From: JAVBUY01 sp031552735
GTDB taxonomy: Bacteria; Bacillota; Clostridia; Christensenellales; Aristaeellaceae
Direction: 5' to 3'
Length of the DNA stretch: 64,000 bases
Assembly (NCBI GenBank): GCA_031552735.1
Contig: JAVBMF010000012.1
Coordinates: 44,404-108,403 of the forward strand
This document shows, in pieces, positions 1 through 8,100 of this stretch. Within the stretch, counting starts at the first letter, position 1. Every line of letters starts with the position of its first letter. The notes below the pieces were generated by a model. It saw nothing but the letters and a program-made list of their open reading frames with translations, was not told the origin of the DNA and made no database searches. The translations under genes were made by a program, and so were the position numbers.

Positions 1-210
1 CAAGACTTCCTGTCGCGGCGCGGTTCGTTTACCTTTGGCCCGTTCATCGTTCCCGAAGGCCACTATTTCGTTATGGGGGACAACCGCGCCAACAGCATCG
101 ACAGCCGGGACCCGGCCATCGGCCCCATCCCGCGCGAGCGCATCTTCGGCCATGTCACGCGCGTGATCTATCCGTTCTCGCAGTGGCGCAGCGTGTGGGA
201 TATGCGATAA
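1..210 (+). CDS. lepB: Signal peptidase I, C-terminal fragment (5' end outside window)
   Basis: The first base of the window lies inside this gene; 69 codons remain before a TAA stop at 208-210. The visible part contains the type I signal peptidase box E, MGDNRANSIDSR, followed by the I-G-x-I/V region that closes the catalytic core and a short hydrophobic-aromatic tail. Type I signal peptidases are membrane-anchored Ser/Lys proteases that remove signal peptides from exported proteins on the outer face of the membrane. The catalytic Ser and Lys are upstream of the window and cannot be checked. Box E is diagnostic, so the family call is firm even though the fragment is short. Confidence 0.93.
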   Translation, partial: QDFLSRRGSFTFGPFIVPEGHYFVMGDNRANSIDSRDPAIGPIPRERIFGHVTRVIYPFSQWRSVWDMR

Positions 211-241
211 GCGGCTTGCGCCTCGAAATAAAAAGCGACAC

Positions 242-268
242 AAAAAAAGAGCCGGAAGGCTCTTTTTT
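242..268. terminator. Bidirectional intrinsic terminator after lepB
   Basis: A tight stem (AAAGAGCC, GGAA loop, GGCTCTTT) is flanked by a run of seven A on one side and six T on the other. It lies between the converging lepB end and the minus-strand YcxB-like gene and can serve both. Confidence 0.85.
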
Positions 269-285
269 GCTGCGTTTAGCGCGGT

Positions 286-813
286 TCACGCCGCCGCGTC
301 CCCCGCAATTTTGCGCTGGATAAACGCGACAAACTGCTGCTTTTCCGCATCGTCGGCAAAGGCGCGGTCAGGGATGATGAGCGCCTGATTCACCGCCTGA
401 TACAGATAGACCGCGTCCGGGCCAGCATCCACCCGCAGGATGGCCGTGTATTTCGTCGTGCCTTCTGCATTAGGCGATGTGTAGGTGTAACTGTTCTCGT
501 CAAAGTGGAAAGTGATGGTGCCCTGCTCAAAGAACTTCCCCTTTTGCATGGGCAAAAAATGTCCGTACTTGGTGTCGAGCTGCGTGATATGCGGCAGAAA
601 AAACACGGCAACCGCGATCAGGACACTGGGGATCCACATCGCGGGCGAGAGCGGGTCCCCCAGCGCATACAGGTAGACTTGCCCAAGCACAAGCAGCAGC
701 AATGCAATGCGCAAGTGCCGCATCAGTTTCTTTCCATGCGGCGAGCGCAACAGATAGCTCTTCTGGAACGCCGCGTAATCGCTCCGTGTCAGTTCAAATC
801 GAAAATCAAACAT
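286..813 (-). CDS. YcxB-like membrane protein
   Basis: A 175-residue protein with the YcxB-like layout: a short N-terminal beta region (FDFRFELTRSDY), two adjacent hydrophobic segments at about residues 33-52 and 58-76, and a C-terminal soluble half that reads like the YcxB domain (FHFDENSYTYTSPNAEGTTKY and a closing IIPDRAFADDAEKQQF block). Family members have no established biochemical role. It is the last gene of a minus-strand series that ends at the shared terminator near 242-268. The family call rests on layout and the IP-x-R-x-F ending. Confidence 0.7.
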   Translation of the reverse strand: MFDFRFELTRSDYAAFQKSYLLRSPHGKKLMRHLRIALLLLVLGQVYLYALGDPLSPAMWIPSVLIAVAVFFLPHITQLDTKYGHFLPMQKGKFFEQGTITFHFDENSYTYTSPNAEGTTKYTAILRVDAGPDAVYLYQAVNQALIIPDRAFADDAEKQQFVAFIQRKIAGDAAA

Positions 814-822
814 CGCGCACTC

Positions 823-1326
823 CTATCCCTGCATCCTCGTCAGCACATCCTCCAGCGCGATCGGCGTATACCCAATGCGCTCGGCACTGACGCACACATG
901 CTGCGTGGAAAAATCTTTGTATTCCGGGTTGCCGTGCACATGCCCAAAGATGTTGGCGTAGGGCATATTGGCATTGACGTAGATCGGCTCGTGCGTCAGG
1001 ATCATCGTGCCGTCCAGCACCGGATAGGGGCTGACCCAGTCGAACCCAGCCTCACGCCAGAAGGTTTCGCCGCGCTTGCGGTCGTGGTTGCCCATGACCA
1101 GCTGCTTTCTGCCGTTTAGCGCGGCCAGCACCTCGCGCACACGCTCGGCGGGCGCCAGCGCGAAGTCGCCCAGCATCCACACCAGATCGTCCTTGCCCAC
1201 CACGCGGTTCCAGTTCGCGATCAGCGCGGCATCCATCTCGGCGGCATTGGCGAATGGCCGACGCTCATAGGCGATGATCGCCTCGTGACCAAAGTGCGTA
1301 TCAGCGATAAAAAAAGTTTTGCTCAT
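823..1326 (-). CDS. Calcineurin-like metallophosphoesterase
   Basis: About 167 residues. The metal-binding motifs of small calcineurin-type phosphoesterases are all readable: FIADTHFGH near the N-terminus, a VWMLGDFA block, VMGNHDRK, an ILTHEP segment and a closing NIFGHVHGN. This compact type is common in bacteria and phages; substrates are mostly unknown (phosphodi- or monoesters). I place the start at the ATG at 1324-1326 because an AGGAG site lies 7 to 11 bases upstream; an upstream in-frame ATG at 1353 has no such site. It is 10 bases from the YcxB-like gene and probably co-transcribed with it. Confidence 0.85.
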   Translation of the reverse strand: MSKTFFIADTHFGHEAIIAYERRPFANAAEMDAALIANWNRVVGKDDLVWMLGDFALAPAERVREVLAALNGRKQLVMGNHDRKRGETFWREAGFDWVSPYPVLDGTMILTHEPIYVNANMPYANIFGHVHGNPEYKDFSTQHVCVSAERIGYTPIALEDVLTRMQG

Positions 1327-1383
1327 AGACACTCTCCTGGTTCTATCATACACATCCCGCGCATATACTCAGTGCGGGGAGCG

Positions 1384-1956
1384 CTATCCGCGCTGCCAGT
1401 CCTCGCGCAGGATGGCGTACACATCCACATCCACATAGCGTCCCTTGTTATAGAGCCGTCCGCGCGCGGTGCCCTCCCGGCGCATGCCCACCTTTTCCAT
1501 CACCCGGCCCGAGGCGGGGTTATCGACCTCATGCTGCGCTTCGATGCGGTGCAGCCCCATTTCCTCAAACCCGAACCGCAGCACCGGCGTCAGTGCCTCG
1601 CTCATATAGCCGTGATTCCAATACGCGCGCGACAGCGAATAGCCCACTTCGGCGGAGTTATGGTCATGGTTCCACCACATAAAGCCGATCGTCCCAATCA
1701 TCTTGCGGTCGGCCTTGTGCACGATGCCCCAGCTGGACGGCTGATCGCCGCGATATTGGCGCTGCAAATAGCGCACATACATGCGCGCGTCATTCTCCGT
1801 CCGATAGGCATCCCATAGCACATGGCGGGCGACCTCCGCATCGCGGCCGTATTCGAACAGATCGCGCGCATCGCCCGGCTGTACCTTGCGCAGGACAAGC
1901 CGCTCGGTTTCCAGCGTCGGCAGGTGCGAAAAGACAAACGGTCGATTAAACAGCAT
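1384..1956 (-). CDS. GNAT N-acetyltransferase, RimJ/RimL type
   Basis: About 190 residues. The N-terminal strand LETERLVLRKVQPGDA is typical of the RimJ/RimL group of GNAT acetyltransferases, followed by IGTIGF, AEVGYSL, a YWNHGYMSEAL acetyl-CoA region and the closing N-x-x-S-x-R-V-M-E-K-V-G-M motif that ends the fold. These enzymes transfer acetyl from acetyl-CoA to N-termini of ribosomal proteins or to small amines; the substrate here cannot be read. The start at 1954-1956 overlaps the 3' end of the small upstream membrane-protein gene by 11 bases and has a GGGAG site, suggesting translational coupling. Confidence 0.85.
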   Translation of the reverse strand: MLFNRPFVFSHLPTLETERLVLRKVQPGDARDLFEYGRDAEVARHVLWDAYRTENDARMYVRYLQRQYRGDQPSSWGIVHKADRKMIGTIGFMWWNHDHNSAEVGYSLSRAYWNHGYMSEALTPVLRFGFEEMGLHRIEAQHEVDNPASGRVMEKVGMRREGTARGRLYNKGRYVDVDVYAILREDWQRG

Positions 1957-2119
1957 GCGCACGCTCCCACTGGGCGGTCTGCGCCCCGGCAACACCGTTG
2001 GGTTCGACCGGCACGACCGGCCGTGACGCATGGTCGCGCATGCCCCAGATCATCAGTCCGACACCCAGCGCCACCAGCAAGATCATCAGCGCAATAAACG
2101 CGCGATACAGCCCCTTCAT
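1946..2119 (-). CDS. Small single-pass membrane protein
   Basis: A 57-residue protein with one strongly hydrophobic helix (IALMILLVALGVGLMIW, about residues 9-25), preceded by a short basic start and followed by a short soluble tail without known motifs. The ATG at 2117-2119 is chosen because an AGGAGCG site precedes it by about 8 bases; a longer frame to 2179 lacks one. It overlaps the acetyltransferase gene by 11 bases. I do not recognise a family. The good ribosome site and coupling argue that it is translated. Confidence 0.55.
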   Translation of the reverse strand: MKGLYRAFIALMILLVALGVGLMIWGMRDHASRPVVPVEPNGVAGAQTAQWERAHAV

Positions 2120-2191
2120 TGAAGCGCTCCTCTCGTCTTTTCGACCAGAATCTGCTATCAGTATACACCTTTTTGTCAAAAACTGAATGCG

Positions 2192-4237
2192 TCAGCGCAT
2201 TTTTTGCACCTGCGCGCACCAAAGGCTCAGACTTGCCCGCTCGGCAAGCTCCCATTGCTCTCCGGGCAGCAGCGCGCCCCAGCCGGAGAACGCTTCCTCC
2301 CGCACGCCATCGGAAGCCACGCTGAACGCCGCCACCGGCCCGACGTTGAGGATGCGCCCGTCGCGCAAGCCCAGCCGGGCCACCGGCGCGGACAGCAGCG
2401 CCGCCAGCAGTGCCCGGGTACCCACGCAGATTGCGCGGTCGCCGCGGAAAATCGTCTGCTCGCCGCGCGTTACGGTCAGCCGCAGCACCAGCGGCTCCTC
2501 GGCATTGGGGGCGACGGCGTTCAGAACGCCCACTTCGCCGGTTTCGCAGGGCACATCGTCCCAATGCCCCTGTGCCAGCGCCTCACCGTTGGCGCGATAG
2601 AGCGCCGCGTGCACCGATACCGGCGCATGATCCCGAAGCTGCGCGGTGACCAACAGTTGCACTTTCAGCGCCATCGGGCTGTGCGCCCAGAAGGCCAGTG
2701 TGGGCATCTGCACGCAGGCCGCCACCGGCGAAAACGCCTGCTTGAGCGCAAACCATGCCAGCGTGGGGTCCCCGTCGGCATCGAGCAGCGTTCCCTCGGC
2801 CGATGCGTCGGCGGCCGCAACGCGCCCGCCAAAATACCCCACCGCGCTGCGGAAGCGCGCGCGCTCGGAAAAGTAGCGCAACTGTTCGGCGTAGAGATAT
2901 TCGGTCAATCCGGCCAGCGTATCCGCGTCCCACGCGCCGCTTTGCAGGAACCATTCCTCGGCCTCATCCTCGACATAGCCGAGCACCACCTGCGGCAGCA
3001 CGCGGATAACCGCGTCGTCATCGTTGGCATAGCGCGCCAGGGTCTCCGGGTCGAGCTGCTGATACGGCCCGACGACATTAAAACACTTGCCCTGCCCCAG
3101 CGCCTTCCAGTCCGGGTGCCCGCCGATGCGTTGCGGCGTCGGCCCCACAAATGGGCGCTGATCGCCGAGAGTGTCGAGGATATCGGTGATGCCGCGCACC
3201 GCCGCGTCGGTGCCATCGGGCGCCACACCCCACTGCACCACGCACGGATGGCGCATCAAGCGCATGACCACCTGTTGCGCCAGCGTCACGTCACCGGGCA
3301 GCAGCTGCCAGACCATCATCCCCACTTCGCTGCACGCCTCGTAGAAAGCCGCGCATTGCGGCCGGGGCACAAACAGGCTCTTGATGTGCGCGCGCTCCAG
3401 CCGTGCCAGCGTCGCGTACAGCTTCTCCGGCGGCATCAAGTCACCTTCCGGCGCGTCCCACGTTGTGCCCTCCAGAAATGCCGGACGGTTGCCCAGCGTT
3501 TCCAGCGTTTCGTGGAACTCTGTGGTGCGCTTGGCCACGCCCAGCAGCAGCAGGCCGGTGCGCAACTGGCGCATATCACAGCCCACATGCTGCGCCAGCA
3601 CGGTCAGCTTGATGGTATACGGACGGTTGCTGCGCCCTACGCGCCACAGGTGCGCTCCGGCGATGGCGATCTTGTGCACGCGTATCTGCGTGCCCACCGT
3701 CAGCTCTTCCTCATAGCGCAGTGTGCCGATCGACTCGTCGCCCAGCGCCACCGCGTAGCTGAATGTATAGTGCCCGGCTACCATCGCCGATACTTCGCAA
3801 CGCACGCCAAAGGCGGTTCCGTCCGAGTCGGTGCGCACACACATGCCGGTGATCAGCAGCCGCGAATAGCCGTGCAACCAGACGCCTTCCAGCACACCGC
3901 GCTGGCCCTTCCCCTCCGCGAAGTGCACACGGACGGTCATCTGCTCGGCTTCGGGGGTGATCAGCGCGCTTACTTCCACGCAGAACAAGCCGCCGTGCAG
4001 GCCAGAAAATTCCGCCAGCTTGTGGCCGTCAACCTCCACCCAGCCGTCGCCATACAGGCCCTCCAGCTCCAGCTCGATATACTGATCGGTCCAGCCAACC
4101 AGTGGCACCTCGGCGGTCAGCGCCGCCGCCTGTGTGCCCACCAGCGGCACAAGCGAACAGGGCAGCGAGCAGTTCCGCGCGCCGCCGTCCGCGCTGGTCA
4201 TCCGCCACAGGCCGCGCAGCGGCATTCTTCTGGCCAA
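2192..4237 (-). CDS. Glycoside hydrolase family 2-like protein, catalytic residues not recognisable
   Basis: About 681 residues with the overall order of a beta-galactosidase/beta-glucuronidase of GH2: an N-terminal jelly-roll sugar-binding domain (block around YIELELEGLYGDGWVEVDG and VWLHGYSRL), an immunoglobulin-like domain, a central (beta/alpha)8-like part and a C-terminal beta domain. At about residues 325-337 the segment HPCVVQWGVAPDG aligns with the family block HPSVxxWSxGNE, but the Asn-Glu pair that includes the acid/base is replaced by Pro-Asp. No clear nucleophile motif was seen. The likely start is TTG at 4235-4237: a GGAG site lies 9 bases upstream and a TATAAT-like box at 4330-4335. 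No signal peptide is seen, so it is probably cytoplasmic. It may be a divergent enzyme or a non-catalytic sugar-binding protein. Confidence 0.6.
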   Translation of the reverse strand: MARRMPLRGLWRMTSADGGARNCSLPCSLVPLVGTQAAALTAEVPLVGWTDQYIELELEGLYGDGWVEVDGHKLAEFSGLHGGLFCVEVSALITPEAEQMTVRVHFAEGKGQRGVLEGVWLHGYSRLLITGMCVRTDSDGTAFGVRCEVSAMVAGHYTFSYAVALGDESIGTLRYEEELTVGTQIRVHKIAIAGAHLWRVGRSNRPYTIKLTVLAQHVGCDMRQLRTGLLLLGVAKRTTEFHETLETLGNRPAFLEGTTWDAPEGDLMPPEKLYATLARLERAHIKSLFVPRPQCAAFYEACSEVGMMVWQLLPGDVTLAQQVVMRLMRHPCVVQWGVAPDGTDAAVRGITDILDTLGDQRPFVGPTPQRIGGHPDWKALGQGKCFNVVGPYQQLDPETLARYANDDDAVIRVLPQVVLGYVEDEAEEWFLQSGAWDADTLAGLTEYLYAEQLRYFSERARFRSAVGYFGGRVAAADASAEGTLLDADGDPTLAWFALKQAFSPVAACVQMPTLAFWAHSPMALKVQLLVTAQLRDHAPVSVHAALYRANGEALAQGHWDDVPCETGEVGVLNAVAPNAEEPLVLRLTVTRGEQTIFRGDRAICVGTRALLAALLSAPVARLGLRDGRILNVGPVAAFSVASDGVREEAFSGWGALLPGEQWELAERASLSLWCAQVQKMR

Positions 4238-4369
4238 GTGCGCACACTCCTTTTTATCTTTTGTGTCAAGGTCGGAAAAATTTGGTTCTGCGCATGTTTC
4301 CATGCAACATCCGCGCATGTTCGCGCGTTATTATAGTATCGGCACATGTGCCGTATGCGTCCGGGCAAC

Positions 4370-4927
4370 TCACGCGCGCTGTTCTTTCAGCGCGCGCTGC
4401 GCCATCAGCAGCCCCAGCGCGGTCTTTCCGTCCGGAAACTGGCCGCGCATCACCATCGCCACCGCCTCATCAAGCGGCATGCGCTCCACATGCAGAAACT
4501 CGTCGGCGTCCAGATGCGCGGCGCCAGCCGACAGGCCGGTCGCCATATACAGCGCGACGCGTTCTGTGCAGAACCCCGGCGTGGTTTCGATGGTCATCAG
4601 ATGCTGCCAGGTCTTGGCGGTGTATCCGGTCTCCTCGCTTAGCTCGCGCTGGGCGCAGGCGAAAGGATCCTCCCCTATGTGGTCGAGCTTACCCGCAGGA
4701 ATCTCCAGCGTCATCTGGCCCATGACCACGCGATGCTGGCGCACCAGCGTGACCATGCCCGCGTCGTCAACCGGCACCACCGCCGCCGCGCCGGGATGCA
4801 CCACGACTTCGCGCAGCGCGGTTTGCCCATTGGGCAGGCGCACCTGCCAGTGCTCCACGTTGATGATCTTGCCGCTAAAACGCGGCTCGCGCGTCAAGAC
4901 GATCTCTTCCAAATCGGCATTGTGCAT
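4370..4927 (-). CDS. NUDIX hydrolase, ADP-ribose pyrophosphatase type
   Basis: About 185 residues. The NUDIX box is present as GEDPFACAQRELSEETGY, with the glutamates of the R-E-x-x-E-E core intact; the spacing before the first Glu is one residue longer than the standard box. N-terminal strands and the E-I-P-A-G-K segment before the box match the ADP-ribose/nucleoside-diphosphate-sugar pyrophosphatase branch (NudF/YqkG-like), which hydrolyses ADP-ribose to AMP and ribose 5-phosphate. The ATG at 4925-4927 follows a perfect AAGGAGG site. It diverges from the SH3-repeat gene. Confidence 0.85.
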   Translation of the reverse strand: MHNADLEEIVLTREPRFSGKIINVEHWQVRLPNGQTALREVVVHPGAAAVVPVDDAGMVTLVRQHRVVMGQMTLEIPAGKLDHIGEDPFACAQRELSEETGYTAKTWQHLMTIETTPGFCTERVALYMATGLSAGAAHLDADEFLHVERMPLDEAVAMVMRGQFPDGKTALGLLMAQRALKEQRA

Positions 4928-5050
4928 GAGGGGATTCCTCCTTCGGGCAGTGCGTGAACCTGTTTTCACCGTCCATAAACAATACGCCGCGCAGGCGGCG
5001 CACTCCTGCCAAATGGGTGCGCGCACACAAATTCCCATGTGCCCGGACGA

Positions 5051-5079
5051 TTGACAAGCCCTGTGCCCCGTCGTACAAT
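5051..5079 (+). promoter_or_regulatory. Sigma-A type promoter of the SH3-repeat gene
   Basis: TTGACA at 5051-5056 and TACAAT at 5074-5079 are separated by exactly 17 bases, a near-consensus vegetative promoter. Transcription would start near 5086, about 70 bases before the ATG at 5155. Confidence 0.85.
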
Positions 5080-5154
5080 GACTTTATGGGATCGTATCTA
5101 ATTTGCTATCGGATATTGGTTCGGCTTGCGCCGCAAAAATAAGGAGGTTCGCTT

Positions 5155-8100
5155 ATGGAATTTACACGCAAACTTCACCGTGCCCTGGCTATCGCGATGA
5201 TCGCTTGCATGCTGGTCATGCCGATGACCGCTGCTTTGGCGACGGCGATGCTGCCCGCCGTGCCCACCCCGGAAATACCGATCATTACATTATATTGGGA
5301 TGACGCCAACAATCAGCCAGTCGCCATGCCCGCCCAGTACATGGGGCTTTCGGAAGATGGCGTGCCCAGTTATTGGCTGCAAATTGTCGATCCTTTTGTG
5401 GCGGAGCAGCGCCTGGGGTCGATCCGTTTCTCGGTATCGGATCAGGGCGAACAGGACATCATCACGCCTGACCCGACCTATGGCATCAACTTCGCCGAGC
5501 AGATGGATGTGCCGCTGTACATCACCAACACCACAGCGATGCGCACATGGGGGCTGACGCTGTCGCTGTTGCCCATGCCCACCGCGACGCCCGAGATGCC
5601 GCCCGAGCAGCAGCCCGAACCGACGGATGTACCACAGCAGCCGGAACAGCCGCCCGAGCAACCGCAACAGCCGCCCGAGCAGCCACAGCAACCGCCGGAG
5701 CAGCCGCAACAACCCGCCGAACCGACTGCCGCGCCGCAGCTGGATACCTCGGTGCGCTTCTACGCGGTTAACCCCGGCAAGGCCAATCTGCGTACCGAGG
5801 CGGGCGCGACCGGCGACAACACGATCATTGCCGCGATCAGCCCGGATTCGCTGTTGCAGATCGACGGCCGTATCAATCTGGGCGGACAGGACTGGTTCCG
5901 CGTCAACGTGTTGTCCGACGGATTGGTCGGCTTCATGCGCGGCGATCTGGTTTCGCAGATTTCCGACGAGGAGGCCAACCGCCGCCTGAACCCGCCGCAG
6001 GCCGAGCCTACGCCGGAGCCCCAGCCCGACCCGCAACCAGAGCCCACCGAAGCGCCCGCCGCGCCGCAGCTGGATACCTCGGTGCAATTCTATGCGGTGA
6101 CCGCCAAAAAGGCCAACCTGCGCACGGAAGCGGGCGCAACCACCGATAATACGATCATCGCCGCGATCGAGCCCGGCACGCTGCTGCACGTCGCAGGCAT
6201 GATCCACATAGGGGAATATGACTGGTATCAGGCGACGGTCGCGATCACACAGCAAGTCGGCTTTATGCGCGGGGATCTGATCACGCAGATCACCGACGAG
6301 CAGGCGCAGCAATTGCTGGCCACGCCGACGCCGGAAGCGACCGCAGAGCCGACCCCCGAACCGGTTGTCACCGAGGAACCGACACCGGAGCCGGTTGTCA
6401 CCGAGGAGCCGACCGCAGAGCCCGAAGAGCCGACAGTTGGCGAGCTGGATACTTCCTTTACCGGCTATGCGCTGACCAATGCCAACAAGGTGCGCGTGCG
6501 CACCGAGGCCGGCGGCACCACCGACAGCACCGTTCTGACGCAGCTGGACAAGGGTGCTTTTGTCGAGATCACTGGCAAACAGTCTATTCCGCCCTATGAC
6601 TGGTATCAGGTGACGCTGCATGCCGAAGGCTTTGAGGGCCAGACCGGCTACATGCGCAACGACCTGGTGACGCAGATTTCCGCCGAGGAGGCCGCGCCAT
6701 ACTTGCCCAAACCGGCGCACGTCATGAGCGCCAGCATGCAGGCGCAGACCGCACAGCCCTCGCCTGATCCGCTTTACATCGGCTACGCGCTGACCGTCAC
6801 CAAGGAGAATGCCGTGCTTTCGCCGCTGATGCCCACCCCCGCCATGGACAGCGGCTCTATGATCAGCGCGCTGCCCGGCGAAGTGCTGGTCTATGTCAAC
6901 GGATCGGAAACCGTCAATGAGCAATTGTGGTACAACGTGACGCTCAAGGATGGCACGGACGTGATTGGCTGGATGCTGGCCACCGACCTGACGCCCATCA
7001 CAGAAGAGCAGGCGCAGGATTATCTGCCAGCCGAACCGACGGCGGAACCGACGGCCGAACCGACGGCGGAACCGACCGCCGAGCCGTCCGCTGAACCGTC
7101 TGCAGAGCCGTCCGCCGAGCCGTCTGCGGAGCCGTCCGCAGAGCCGACCACCGAGCCGTCCGCCGAACCATCTGCGGAGCCGACCACCGAGCCGGTGACT
7201 GAGCCCACCGCCGAACCCGAGGCTGGCGTGATCGAGCACTTTGGCCGCACCAACAAACCGGGCGTCAACCTGCGCGCTTCCATGTCCACCGGCCAAAATG
7301 TTGTGGAAACGCTGAAAAACGGTACCGTCGTATGGATGGCGGAACTGCAAAAGAGCGGAAAAGCCTATTGGTATCGCGTCACCGTGATGAATGATGACGG
7401 CACGCAAGGCAAGAGTGGCTACATCCAAGCGGAATATGTGACGCAGATGAGCCCGGCGGAAGAAGTCGCGTATTACGATACGCAGCCCAAGCCGCCGACC
7501 CCCGCGCCCACGGATGCGCCGACGCCCACGCCTGCGCCGACCACGGCCGCACCCACGCAAACAGTGGGGCCAACGCCCACCGGAACCGTTGTTCCCACCG
7601 TGGAGCCCAGTCCGACCCCGTCGGCCGCGCCGACCGCCACGCCACTGCCCTACAACAACTACGCGATGATCGTCAAGGACAATGTGCCGGTGCGCACCAG
7701 TCCGAGCAACGATGCCGCCATCTCCAATATCCTGCCCAACAACACCGTGGTGTTCATCTACTCGCAGGCGTACAACAAGGAAACCGGCGAGCTGTGGCAT
7801 CTGGTGGTGCGCAATGGCGACTGGGGATATGTGCGCGGCGACATGTTGCGCTATATGACGTATAGCGAGATTCAGGGCTATCTGAACAGCCTGAGCACGC
7901 CGGTGCCCACCCCGGGCACAACCCCCGCGCCGATCAACAACAACGGTCTGTCCAGCTATGCGCAGGTATTTGGCAATTCCACCAACCTGCGCAAAACAGC
8001 CAGCAGCAAGGCCACCGTCCTCAAGAAGCTGTCGAAGGACGCGCTGGTGCTGGTGCTGGGCACCGTCGAGGCTGAAAATTACACTTGGTATAAGGCGGAC

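Noticed and set aside
505..1119. 204-codon plus-strand frame opposite the YcxB-like and phosphoesterase genes
   Set aside because: Shadow of two minus-strand genes, no start signal.
2204..4336. 710-codon open frame on the plus strand opposite the GH2-like gene
   Set aside because: It is antisense to a gene with a real domain order, has no ribosome site and has the skewed His/Arg/Gln content of a GC-rich shadow frame.
5650..7221. Regular repeats considered as a CRISPR array
   Set aside because: The repeats are in-frame protein linkers without unique spacers; no cas genes are present in the window.
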